NCBI RefSeq assembly: GCF_900890425.1
Contig: NZ_CAAHFG010000004.1
Coordinates: 124,001 to 188,000, forward strand
Direction: 5' to 3'
DNA from: Pontiella desulfatans
GTDB taxonomy: Bacteria; Verrucomicrobiota; Kiritimatiellia; Kiritimatiellales; Pontiellaceae
DNA length: 64,000 bases
A model generated the notes under the pieces. That model saw nothing but the letters and a program-made list of their open reading frames with translations, was not told the origin of the DNA and made no database searches. Shown here in pieces: positions 52,411-60,977 of the stretch. How positions within the stretch are numbered: position 1 is the stretch's first letter; every line of letters starts with the position of its first letter. Made by a program: the position numbers and the translations under genes.

Positions 52411-55400
52411 ATGAATACACCGTCCGCAGAACAGCTGCTCGAACTCTACCGCCCCATGGTAGCCTCGCGCTACACCGACCAACTGCAGTCCGCTGCAGCG
52501 CAACGGGGCGAGGTTTTTTTCTATATTCCTTCGTCGGGGCACGAAGCCTCCGCCGCCCTGGCGCCGCACCTGATCCAGGCCGACTGGCTGCACCTGCACT
52601 ACCGCGACCGGGCCCTGGCCTACGCCCGCGGCGTCTCCTACGCAACCGTCTTCTACGGCCTGTTCTCCAAGGAAGAGTCCAACTCGGCCGGCCGCCGCAT
52701 GCCCGCCTTCCCGTGCGATCCAGCGCTGAACATCCTCAGCACCCCGACGCTCGTCGGCAGCAACGTGCTGCAGGCCGTCGGCGTCGCCTCGACCATCAAG
52801 AACGACGAAGGCCACCCCTTCGTGCTCGTCTCGGTGGGCGACGGCGCCACCCAGCAGGGCGACTTCTACGAAGCCGTTGCCGAGGCCGTGCGCTCCAACC
52901 TGCCGGTGCTGTTCCTGGTCGAGGACAACCGCTTCGCGCTCTCCACCGTCACCAAGGGCAACACCTTCTATTCACTGCCCGGCGGCGAAGCCGACGCGTT
53001 CTACGGCCTGCCGATCCGCCGCATCGATGGTTCCGATGCCGCATCCGCCCACACCCGCTTCGGCGAGGTGGTCGGGCAATTGCGCGAAACGCGCGGCCCG
53101 CAGATTGTCGTATTCAACGTGGAACGGCTCGAAAGCCACACCAATGCCGACGACCAATCCGTCTACCGCACCGAAGCCGACCTCCGGCATGCGATGGAAA
53201 ACGCCGATCCCTGCGCCAAGCTGCGCGACCACATGCTGGCCAACGGCGTCGATGCCGCCGCCATCCAGGCCGTTGAAGACGAGGTGAAGGAACAGGTCGA
53301 TGCCGCGTTCCACCTTTCGCGCAAAGGGACCACGCCCACTGCCGAACCGACCGCCAAGAAGGCGCTGCCCGCCCCGCGCGAGGAATACCTCGGCACCGCC
53401 GAAGGCCGCGAACTCAGCATGCTCGAAGCCATGCGCGCGGCCCTCAGGATCCGGCTTTCAAACGATTCGAAAACCACCCTGCTGGGGCAGGACATCGAAG
53501 ACCCGAAGGGCGACGTGTTCGGCCTCACCCGCGGACTTTCGCAGGCCTTCCCCGCACAGGTCAACAATGCCCCGCTCGCCGAAAACACCATTCTCGGCGT
53601 CGCCACCGGGCAGGCGCTCGCGGGCGGCCATCCGGTTGCGTTCATGCAGTTTGCCGACTTTCTGCCGGTGGCCTACAACCACATCCTTTCCGAGATCGGC
53701 GCCATGTACTGGCGCACCAACGGCCAATGGGAATCGCCGGTGCTCGTCATGTCGATCGCCGGCGGCTACCGCCCCGGCCTCGGCCCGTACCACGCCCAGA
53801 CCATGGAGGCGATTCTCGCGCACGTGCCGGGCGTCGATGTCTTCATGCCTTCCACCGCCGCCGATGCCGCCGGCCTGCTCAACGCCATTGCCGAATCCGG
53901 GCGCCCTTCGGTCTTCCTCTTCCCGAAAAGCCTGATCAACGACCGCACCAACACCACCTCGGCCGACGTTGAAAAGCAGTATGTCCCGATCGGCAAGGCG
54001 CGCGTTGCCCGCGCCGGGCAGGACATCACCCTCGTCAGCTGGGGCGGTTGCATGCCCGTGGTCGAGCGCACCGCCGAGGCGCTGGCCGAAATCGGCCTCA
54101 ATGCGGAAGTCATCGACCTGCGCACCATTTTCCCGTGGGACGAGGAAACCGTCCTCGCCTCCGCCCAAAAGACCGGAAAGCTCATCGTTGTCCACGAAGA
54201 CAACCAGACGGCCGGCATGGGCGGCGAGATTGTTGCGGCCATCTGCGAAAAGACCGGCGGCGACGTGCAGGTGGCGCGCGTCACCCGCCCCGACACCTAC
54301 ATCCCCTACGATTTTTCCTGCCAGATCGAAGTCCTGCCCTCGTTCAAGCGCACCCTGGGCAAATGCTGCGAAATGCTCGACGTCGAACTCCACTGGGAAA
54401 AACCCGTCGAGGAGGAGGCCGGAACCGTCACCGTCAAGGCCATCGGCTCCAGCCCGTCCGACGAAACCATCACGGTTGCGAGCCTGCTTGTTGAAGTGGG
54501 CCAGGCCATCGCCGAAGGCGACCTGATTGCATCGGTCGAGGCCGACAAGGCCTCGATGGACATCACCTCCCCGGTTTCCGGAACGATTTCCGAGCTGCTT
54601 GCCGAAGAGGGCGACGTGCTGACCGTCGGCACGCCGATGGTCAAGATTGCCTCCGACGAGGCGGCGCAGCTCAAACCGCTCACCAAGGAAGAGCCCGGCA
54701 CACCGATCATGGAGCGGCGGCGCAGCAGTACGGCCGACGTGCAAGCCGCCCCAACCAGCGGCCCGTGCGAACCGAAGCCGATCTATATCTCGAATATTAC
54801 AACGGTTCTGGGTTCGCGCCACCTCACCAACGACGAGCTGCTCCAGGGCCATGGCGAATGGGATTCCGAAGCCATCCGCAAACGCACCGGCATCGAAAAC
54901 CGCTACTGGATCGACGGCGATGAAAACGTGCTGACCCTCGCGGTCGACGCCACCAAGCAACTGCTCGAAAAAGAACAACTCCAGATTTCCGACATTGGCG
55001 CCATCATCTGCTCCACCGGCACACCGCTGGCCATGACGCCCTCGCTGGCGTGCAGCGTGCTGCACGAACTCAGCCCCGAAAAAGGCGAAGTGCTCATGCA
55101 GGCCCACGATGTGAATGCCGCCTGCTCCGGCTACATGTATGCCATGCAATCCGCCTTCGATTTCCTCACCAACGCCCCCGAAAAAAAGGTGATCGTCATC
55201 ACCGCCGAAACCCTTTCGCCGATGGTCAACCACGACGACCAGAAGACGATGGCGCTTTTCGGCGATGCGGCGACCGCCTCGCTTGTGAGTTGCGAAAAGC
55301 GGCCCGGCAACGTGGGCGTGAAACTCAACCGCCCGTTCCTCTCCGCCACCGGCGTCGATGCGAAGGTGCTCTATGTCCCGAACATGGGCAGCGGCGAGGT

Positions 55401-55740
55401 GGTGGAAATGGAAGGCCTCACCGTCTTCAAGCTGGCCGTCCGCAAGATGATCGACATGCTCGACAATGCCTGCCAGGAACGCGGCATCACCGTCGAGGAT
55501 CTCGACATGATCGTGCCGCACCAGGCGAACGAGCGCATCATCGAGGCCATCCGCAAGACCATCCATTGCCCGCCGGAAAAAATGTTCAACCATATCCGGA
55601 AATACGGCAACACCTCGTCGAACACCATTCCGATCGCCTTGACCGAGCTGATCCCATCCATGGACATCGATTCCAAGGTTGGCCTCACCGCCTTCGGCGG
55701 CGGCTTCACCTTCGGCGCCGCCGTGATCGAGAAGGTTTAA
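52411..55740 (+). CDS. four-part fusion: 2-oxoacid dehydrogenase E1alpha + E1beta + lipoyl domain + KAS III
   Basis: 1109 residues. About 1-305: E1alpha, with 'LHYRDRALAYARG' and the thiamine-diphosphate motif 'VSVGDGATQQGDFYEA...VEDNRFALST' (GDG 143-145, Asn173). About 330-660: E1beta, with 'GLGPYHAQTMEAILAHVPGV' (His461 and His471) and the C-terminal transketolase half. About 670-748: a lipoyl/biotinyl domain with the modifiable Lys713 in 'ASVEADKASMDITSPVSG'. About 788-1109: beta-ketoacyl-ACP synthase III with a complete Cys-His-Asn triad (Cys905 'NAACSGYMYA', His1037 'IVPHQANERI', Asn1067 'YGNTSSNTI'). There is no E2 acyltransferase core and no E3. The parts suggest decarboxylation of a 2-oxoacid, acyl capture on the lipoyl arm, and use as starter for condensation with malonyl-ACP. 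That route is an inference. Confidence 0.93.
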   Translation: MNTPSAEQLLELYRPMVASRYTDQLQSAAAQRGEVFFYIPSSGHEASAALAPHLIQADWLHLHYRDRALAYARGVSYATVFYGLFSKEESNSAGRRMPAFPCDPALNILSTPTLVGSNVLQAVGVASTIKNDEGHPFVLVSVGDGATQQGDFYEAVAEAVRSNLPVLFLVEDNRFALSTVTKGNTFYSLPGGEADAFYGLPIRRIDGSDAASAHTRFGEVVGQLRETRGPQIVVFNVERLESHTNADDQSVYRTEADLRHAMENADPCAKLRDHMLANGVDAAAIQAVEDEVKEQVDAAFHLSRKGTTPTAEPTAKKALPAPREEYLGTAEGRELSMLEAMRAALRIRLSNDSKTTLLGQDIEDPKGDVFGLTRGLSQAFPAQVNNAPLAENTILGVATGQALAGGHPVAFMQFADFLPVAYNHILSEIGAMYWRTNGQWESPVLVMSIAGGYRPGLGPYHAQTMEAILAHVPGVDVFMPSTAADAAGLLNAIAESGRPSVFLFPKSLINDRTNTTSADVEKQYVPIGKARVARAGQDITLVSWGGCMPVVERTAEALAEIGLNAEVIDLRTIFPWDEETVLASAQKTGKLIVVHEDNQTAGMGGEIVAAICEKTGGDVQVARVTRPDTYIPYDFSCQIEVLPSFKRTLGKCCEMLDVELHWEKPVEEEAGTVTVKAIGSSPSDETITVASLLVEVGQAIAEGDLIASVEADKASMDITSPVSGTISELLAEEGDVLTVGTPMVKIASDEAAQLKPLTKEEPGTPIMERRRSSTADVQAAPTSGPCEPKPIYISNITTVLGSRHLTNDELLQGHGEWDSEAIRKRTGIENRYWIDGDENVLTLAVDATKQLLEKEQLQISDIGAIICSTGTPLAMTPSLACSVLHELSPEKGEVLMQAHDVNAACSGYMYAMQSAFDFLTNAPEKKVIVITAETLSPMVNHDDQKTMALFGDAATASLVSCEKRPGNVGVKLNRPFLSATGVDAKVLYVPNMGSGEVVEMEGLTVFKLAVRKMIDMLDNACQERGITVEDLDMIVPHQANERIIEAIRKTIHCPPEKMFNHIRKYGNTSSNTIPIALTELIPSMDIDSKVGLTAFGGGFTFGAAVIEKV

Positions 55741-55761
55741 TCAACCCTTTCGGCATTGGGG

Positions 55762-57624
55762 TCAGCCGGGCGGCAGGGTGCTCTTTTGGTAGTGTTCGAG
55801 ATCGGTGGCGTATTGCGCGGAATGCCGCTGCTGAAGACGCTCGGTTTCGGTTTTGAGGGCTTCGATGGCGCGCATCTGGAACTCGACCGCTTTCGGGAAG
55901 TTGCCGTTGAGGGCGTAGGCCTGCGCCAGGACATCCCAGAACCGGTAGTTCTGCCGCGGCCAGACCAGCAACTTGGCCGCATATTCCATGGCGGCTTCCG
56001 GGTTGGCGTCCGTTTCGGTGTAGGTTCTTAGCACGCTGTGCAACGCCTCGGGGTGGCCGTTGTCGGCCGCCCGGAGCTGCCATTGCTCGGCCTGGGCGGA
56101 ATCTTCCGGAACCCCGGGCAATCCTTTGCGGTAGTAGTGCCACAGGCTGTAGGCGGCATAGCCGTTGTTGGCGGAGGGATCGATCGAATAGGATTCCATG
56201 AACAGATCGAACGCCGCCTTTTGCTCGCCGTTGTTGCGGGCCTGGACGGCCTCGTCGACCAGATCCGCAGCCTTGCCCCGGCTGGGCCGTTGCTCCTTGG
56301 CGTAGGGATTCTTCGGAGGCTCCGCGCGTTTTGCCGCAACGGACGGGGTTGTGGTACTGGATTTTTTATTGAGCTCGCCCTGGATCCGCTCGAATTCCTT
56401 CTTCGCCGGCGCGTGTCCTTTCGCCATGGCGATGGCATAGCAATACATCGAGCGCTTCAAGCCTGCCGCGCGGATCACCTTGAGCTTTTCCTTATCCATG
56501 TTGTTGCCGACGCGCGATACGATTTCATCGATCCAACGTTCATTGCGCCGGCCCTCCTCGAAACACTCCTCCGCATCGCTATGCTCCAGCCGCTCCCAGA
56601 CCTTGTCGAAATATGCCATCCGTTCCGCGCGGTCTTCCCCCAGCTCCACGCCCGCGTCTGTTGCGGTTGCGTAGCACTCGGCCGCCTTGATGTAATCGAT
56701 CCCCGCCCCCAGGCCCAGCCAATGGCAGTCGCCCAGCTCCAGGGCGGCCTCGGCCGAACCGGCGGCCACCGCCCGCTCGAACCATTGCACCGCCTGATCC
56801 TCCTCCTGCTTTTCCAGGCACTGCCTGCCCTGCATATACAGGCCCCACGGCATGCCTTGGTCGGCGGCGGAAAGAATCCACACCTCGGAAGCCGCAACCG
56901 GCTCCGGGATGCCGCGCTTGTATTGCGCAATCCGCTCCTTGAAACCGGACGCCTGCTCCAGCGAGCAATACCGCACGGCATCGGACTGAAACTTGACCGC
57001 TTGGGCAAAATCCAGATTCCGTGCATGGGCCGCCGCCAGAATGGCGAGCGCGTCGGCATCGCGCGGATTCTTGCGGGCGACGGCGGAGGCATATTTCACG
57101 GCCAGTTCCCCATCGTGGAATTCGGGATCTTCGCAGCTCGCATAAATGCGCGCCAACCCTTCGCAGGCCTTGAGCGAGTTTTGGGCCACGGCCTTTTCAT
57201 ACCACGCGATCGCCTTGGCATAATCCTTCGCCGCCCCGGCGCCGGTTTCAAAGCAATGCCCGGCCCCGACCATCGCCGAAACATTCCCCTGCTCCGCCGC
57301 CTGCACGAACAATCCGCACGCCTTCGCCGGGTCGGACTCGAACACCGCCGCGCCCTGCCTATAGAGCGCGTCCGCGTCGCCGTGCACGATGCTGGTCGCC
57401 AGTAGCAACGCAAGCATGTAGGCCGGGTGCCCCACCCGGCGCGTGGTGTAACGGCTTCTATTGCTCCGGCGATTAAATAGTGAGAATTCCATGCGGCGGA
57501 ACAATGGCCACAACGAGGCACGAAAAACCGGCAGGCCGGGTCTTTGTGTTTCCCGTTCCTTTGCGTGGCAATCGTCGCAACGTGTGGTCGCCGCATCCAT
57601 AATGCACATCGATCCAATCCTCAT
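55762..57624 (-). CDS. Sel1/TPR-repeat protein, copy 1
   Basis: 620 residues if begun at the ATG at 57624, which has AGGAAGG seven bases upstream. The hydrophobic stretch 'MLALLLATSIVHG' then lies at about 69-81; an ATG at 57492 would put it 25 residues from the N-terminus like a signal peptide. The body is Sel1/TPR-like helical repeats ('GNVSAMVGAGHCFETGAGAA', 'SAEAALELGDCHWLGLGAGI', 'GHPEALHSVLRTYTETDANP'), suited to protein binding outside the cytoplasm. The first 155 residues are almost identical to copy 2. It lies 14 bases after copy 2's stop, in a same-strand series of four repeat proteins. An odd 'CDDCH' occurs near the N-terminus. Confidence 0.85.
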   Translation of the reverse strand: MRIGSMCIMDAATTRCDDCHAKERETQRPGLPVFRASLWPLFRRMEFSLFNRRSNRSRYTTRRVGHPAYMLALLLATSIVHGDADALYRQGAAVFESDPAKACGLFVQAAEQGNVSAMVGAGHCFETGAGAAKDYAKAIAWYEKAVAQNSLKACEGLARIYASCEDPEFHDGELAVKYASAVARKNPRDADALAILAAAHARNLDFAQAVKFQSDAVRYCSLEQASGFKERIAQYKRGIPEPVAASEVWILSAADQGMPWGLYMQGRQCLEKQEEDQAVQWFERAVAAGSAEAALELGDCHWLGLGAGIDYIKAAECYATATDAGVELGEDRAERMAYFDKVWERLEHSDAEECFEEGRRNERWIDEIVSRVGNNMDKEKLKVIRAAGLKRSMYCYAIAMAKGHAPAKKEFERIQGELNKKSSTTTPSVAAKRAEPPKNPYAKEQRPSRGKAADLVDEAVQARNNGEQKAAFDLFMESYSIDPSANNGYAAYSLWHYYRKGLPGVPEDSAQAEQWQLRAADNGHPEALHSVLRTYTETDANPEAAMEYAAKLLVWPRQNYRFWDVLAQAYALNGNFPKAVEFQMRAIEALKTETERLQQRHSAQYATDLEHYQKSTLPPG

Positions 57625-58187
57625 AAGGCGGCCTTCCTTTAGTTTTCTTCCTGCTTGGGCTTCATGCCGATCGCCCAGGCCTTGCCTTGGCGGAACAGTT
57701 CGAGGCGGTATGCATACATTTCGAGGGTTTTGGCGGAACCGTTCGCTTCCTTCGCGAGTCCATAGGCCTTTTCCTGCGTCTTCACCGCCATGCCGAAATC
57801 GCCAGTCCGCGCATAGGCGCAGGCCAGGGTGTCGATCTCGTGATGGGAATCGCTAAGCTCAACGGCCATGAGCGCAAACCTCAAGGCCTTGGCGCCATCG
57901 TGGAACGGGGCGTTTCGGTTGCAGGAATAGAACATGGAAATGACGTTGCAGCCATAGCCATATTTCAGTTCGGCTGCCTTGAGCATCCAGTCCTCGGCCT
58001 TGGGCAGGTCCCGGATCGCCGGCGTATGCAGGTAGATGTGCCCAATCTTATACGCAAGCAGACCGTTTGCTTCTTCGCCGAAGGCTTTCTGCAGGATTTC
58101 GAGCGCCTTTTTCGGATCCTTCTTCACCCCATCCTTACCCTCCCGATATTTATCGGCCTCCCGGATTGCATCCTTGTAGGCGTTCCT
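57158..58187. repeat. 1.03-kb direct repeat, left copy
   Basis: Matches 59002-60031 base for base except for a handful of substitutions, always at an offset of 1844 bases. It spans the 5' part of Sel1 copy 1, the 14-base gap, and the last 183 codons of copy 2. The right boundary is sharp: both copies agree through GGCGTTCCT and then differ. The left boundary is at CCTTCGCAGG, with weaker similarity beyond it. Confidence 0.92.
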
Positions 58188-59468
58188 CGGTGAAGGAGTT
58201 CGCCCAGTAGAAGCCGTCGATTGCATCCGAAGCGCGTCCGGATGACCCTTTTTTCGAGCCAAGGCAAAATAAAACGCTGCCATCTCGGGTTTCGGCTGAA
58301 CGGTTACCGTGGTCGTTGTATACGTCGTGTTCCCATAGATATCGGAGCCGGAAGGCACTTCCGCCGAGTAGGTGTATCCATCCCGGGCTCTGACTCCCGC
58401 CGCCATGCAGTTTTTCGCCTCCCACTCGAAGCATTTAAGATACCTTACCCGAACGGGTGTTTTAGCCTTTTCATAGCAGTCGTGTTTCAGTGCCAATTTG
58501 TAGTATTCAGCCGCTTTGTCCAGATCGAGGAACGATCCCTCAGCGAAATAATAGACATCCCCCGCCAAGGCATACAGCGACAACTTTCCGGCGCCAATGG
58601 CTTTCTCGCACATCTGAATGGCCAACCTTGGATTGTATGCTTCACCCTTTCGATCCGCATATCGCTTGGCCATGAGTACCGTTGCCCAAAGGTTGCCGCG
58701 GTTCGAGGCCTCGAACACCCACGCTTCCGTGGCGACCGAAGGAATCGGCTCGTCGGCCTTCAGGCGTTCGATTTTACTGCGGATCTCCTTCGCCTGCTCA
58801 ATGCTATCCACACTACGGGAAGCCTTGGTCGCCGACTCCAGTGCTTTGCCGAAGTCGAAATTCCGCGCATACGCTGCGGCCAAGAGAGCAAGCGCGTCGC
58901 CGTTGCGCGGATTCTTTCGAACACAGGCCTCGGCATATTTGACCGCCTTTTCGCCATCGTGGAATTCGGGATTTTCGCAACTCGCATAAATCCGGCCGAG
59001 GCCTTCGCAGGCCTTGAGCGAGTTTTGGGCCACGGCCTTTTCATACCACGCGATCGCCTTGGCATAATCCTTCGCCGCCCCGGCGCCGGTTTCAAAGCAA
59101 TGCCCGGCCCCGACCATCGCCGAAACATTCCCTTGCTCCGCCGCCTGCACGAACAATCCGCACGCCTTCGCCGGGTCGGACTCGAACACCGCCGCGCCCT
59201 GCCTATAGAGCGCATCCGCGTCGCCGTGCACGATGCTGGTCGCCAGTAGCAACGCAAGCATGTAGGCCGGGTGCCCCACCCGGCGCGTGGTGTAACGGCT
59301 TCTATTGCTCCGGCGATTAAATAGTGAGAATTCCATGCGGCGGAACAATGGCCACAACGAGGCACGAAAAACCGGCAGGCCGGGTCTTTGTGTTTCCCGT
59401 GCCTTTTCGTGGCAATCGTCGCAACGTGTGGTCGCCGCATCCATAATGCACATCGATCCAATCCTCAT
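57639..59468 (-). CDS. Sel1/TPR-repeat protein, copy 2 (mosaic)
   Basis: 609 residues, same start context as copy 1 (AGGAAGG then ATG at 59468; alternative ATG at 59336). The first 155 residues are nearly identical to copy 1 ('CGLFVQAAEQGNVSAMVGAG'), the middle is unique ('GNLWATVLMAKRYADRKGEA', 'FLDLDKAAEYYKLALKHDCY'), and the last 183 residues are nearly identical to copy 3 ('RNAYKDAIREADKYREGKDG' to 'MKPKQEEN'). The gene is therefore a mosaic of its two neighbours, visible at nucleotide level as a 1.03-kb direct repeat. Sel1-type repeats throughout predict a scaffold role; the membrane-targeting segment suggests export or anchoring. No enzymatic motif is present. Confidence 0.85.
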   Translation of the reverse strand: MRIGSMCIMDAATTRCDDCHEKARETQRPGLPVFRASLWPLFRRMEFSLFNRRSNRSRYTTRRVGHPAYMLALLLATSIVHGDADALYRQGAAVFESDPAKACGLFVQAAEQGNVSAMVGAGHCFETGAGAAKDYAKAIAWYEKAVAQNSLKACEGLGRIYASCENPEFHDGEKAVKYAEACVRKNPRNGDALALLAAAYARNFDFGKALESATKASRSVDSIEQAKEIRSKIERLKADEPIPSVATEAWVFEASNRGNLWATVLMAKRYADRKGEAYNPRLAIQMCEKAIGAGKLSLYALAGDVYYFAEGSFLDLDKAAEYYKLALKHDCYEKAKTPVRVRYLKCFEWEAKNCMAAGVRARDGYTYSAEVPSGSDIYGNTTYTTTTVTVQPKPEMAAFYFALARKKGHPDALRMQSTASTGRTPSPRNAYKDAIREADKYREGKDGVKKDPKKALEILQKAFGEEANGLLAYKIGHIYLHTPAIRDLPKAEDWMLKAAELKYGYGCNVISMFYSCNRNAPFHDGAKALRFALMAVELSDSHHEIDTLACAYARTGDFGMAVKTQEKAYGLAKEANGSAKTLEMYAYRLELFRQGKAWAIGMKPKQEEN

Positions 59469-60031
59469 AAGGCGGCCTTCCTTTAGTTTTCTTCCTGCTT
59501 GGGCTTCATGCCGATCGCCCAGGCCTTGCCTTGGCGGAACAGTTCGAGGCGGTATGCATACATTTCGAGGGTTTTGGCGGAACCGTTCGCTTCCTTCGCG
59601 AGTCCATAGGCCTTTTCCTGCGTCTTCACCGCCATGCCGAAATCGCCAGTCCGCGCATAGGCGCAGGCCAGGGTGTCGATCTCGTGATGGGAATCGCTAA
59701 GCTCAACGGCCATGAGCGCAAACCTCAAGGCCTTGGCGCCATCGTGGAACGGGGCGTTTCGGTTGCAGGAATAGAACATGGAAATGACGTTGCAGCCATA
59801 GCCATATTTCAGTTCGGCTGCCTTGAGCATCCAGTCCTCGGCCTTGGGCAGGTCCCGGATCGCCGGCGTATGCAGGTAGATGTGCCCAATCTTATACGCA
59901 AGCAGACCGTTTGCTTCTTCGCCGAAGGCTTTCTGCAGGATTTCGAGCGCCTTTTTCGGATCCTTCTTCACCCCATCCTTACCCTCCCGGTATTTATCGG
60001 CCTCCCGGATTGCATCCTTGTAGGCGTTCCT
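59002..60031. repeat. 1.03-kb direct repeat, right copy
   Basis: The partner of 57158-58187 at an offset of 1844 bases. It spans the 5' part of Sel1 copy 2, the 14-base gap, and the last 183 codons of copy 3. Differences I noted include CCCCTGCTCC against CCCTTGCTCC, and CCCGATATT against CCCGGTATT. Confidence 0.92.
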
Positions 60032-60796
60032 GGATGGAGGAGCTTGCGTCCGAAGCGCGACTGGAGGCCCCTTATCTTCCCAAACCACATCCTTTCCAAA
60101 GCCAGAGGGGATGGCGTATTCGCGCATCACGGGTTTGCCGGCGACCGTTGGCCCATAGATCCTGAAAAGCGCACCCTGCACATTGTCTTGCCGTACCTTC
60201 CGTTTCTTGGTGCTCGATCGGGGAATCGGATTTCCGTATATGTCGTAGTCCGTCCAGGTTTCGGTAACGGTTTCATAAACCTCCGCCAGGGATTCGGGAT
60301 CCGTGCTACGGGTCTGTTTGTCGCGGTTCTCCAGAGTTCCAAAGTCGATCCTCCCGCCGACGCAACGCTTGGAATCCGCCTTTCCTGCATAGCCTTTCTG
60401 ATCAATATAAACGCGGTACTCCACCCGCACGTCGTTGTAGGGGAATCCGCTTAGATTTTGCAGCATGACGTCGTAATGGACGTTGTCGGATCCCGTTGAA
60501 CTCTCCTTCTTCATCTGGGCAGCCACCCGGAATTTTTCATTTTCGCAAAACAAGTTCCCGACAATCCACTCCTCGATATAAGGCTGGTCCTTCACCGCGA
60601 ACGTACCGGGATTGATCCACACCTTGGCTCCGTTGTTGCGCTCGATGCGCAGTTGGTTGCGGGAGGGGTTGTATTCCAGAATCCGCGCCTCGATGACGCG
60701 CCCATCCGCCGCCGTGAAAATGCGGAAATCGCCACCGGCCTCCGCGAAACAGATGCCGGCGAACACCGCGAACATCAACCCTAGAACACCTTTCAT
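59483..60796 (-). CDS. SHD1-like + Sel1-repeat exported protein, copy 3
   Basis: 437 residues from MKGVLGLMFAVFAGICFAEA, a signal peptide; GGGGG lies just upstream, and an ATG four codons earlier is an alternative. Residues about 23-78 ('DFRIFTAADGRVIEARILEY' and 'DQPYIEEW') resemble the SLA1-homology-1-type domain common in PVC exported proteins. A beta-rich middle (about 80-245) follows, then the Sel1 tail from about 255 that is nearly identical to copy 2. Only this tail is shared, so the proteins exchange C-terminal modules. It is the second gene of the four-gene minus-strand series, after the TPR protein at 60978. Confidence 0.85.
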   Translation of the reverse strand: MKGVLGLMFAVFAGICFAEAGGDFRIFTAADGRVIEARILEYNPSRNQLRIERNNGAKVWINPGTFAVKDQPYIEEWIVGNLFCENEKFRVAAQMKKESSTGSDNVHYDVMLQNLSGFPYNDVRVEYRVYIDQKGYAGKADSKRCVGGRIDFGTLENRDKQTRSTDPESLAEVYETVTETWTDYDIYGNPIPRSSTKKRKVRQDNVQGALFRIYGPTVAGKPVMREYAIPSGFGKDVVWEDKGPPVALRTQAPPSRNAYKDAIREADKYREGKDGVKKDPKKALEILQKAFGEEANGLLAYKIGHIYLHTPAIRDLPKAEDWMLKAAELKYGYGCNVISMFYSCNRNAPFHDGAKALRFALMAVELSDSHHEIDTLACAYARTGDFGMAVKTQEKAYGLAKEANGSAKTLEMYAYRLELFRQGKAWAIGMKPKQEEN

Positions 60797-60907
60797 CACC
60801 ACCCCCATGGTTTGAATGCCAACAAGATAGCAGGGAGTTTTGCAAAAACCCGTAAGGACAGCAAGCCTTTGGGGCATCGGGCCCACCTGCCGGCATGACA
60901 TTTTCAA

Positions 60908-60975
60908 TGGAGGGCGAGGCGCTGTCCAAGCCTGCCCAGCCACCAGCGGAAGCTCGGACAGAGCCTCGCCCTCCA
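60908..60975. repeat. palindromic intergenic element
   Basis: TGGAGGGCGAGGCGCTGTCC (60908-60927) pairs with GGACAGAGCCTCGCCCTCCA (60956-60975), one mismatch in 20 bp, 28-base loop. It fills the gap after the TPR gene. The TGGAGGG tip is shared with the larger element at 33585-33717, so both may belong to one dispersed family. Confidence 0.8.
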
Positions 60976-60977
60976 GC

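Noticed and set aside
53458-55593. 711-codon minus-strand frame opposite the E1-KAS III fusion
   Set aside because: Composition typical of an antisense shadow (histidine, aspartate, glycine, arginine runs); the plus strand has four intact catalytic modules.
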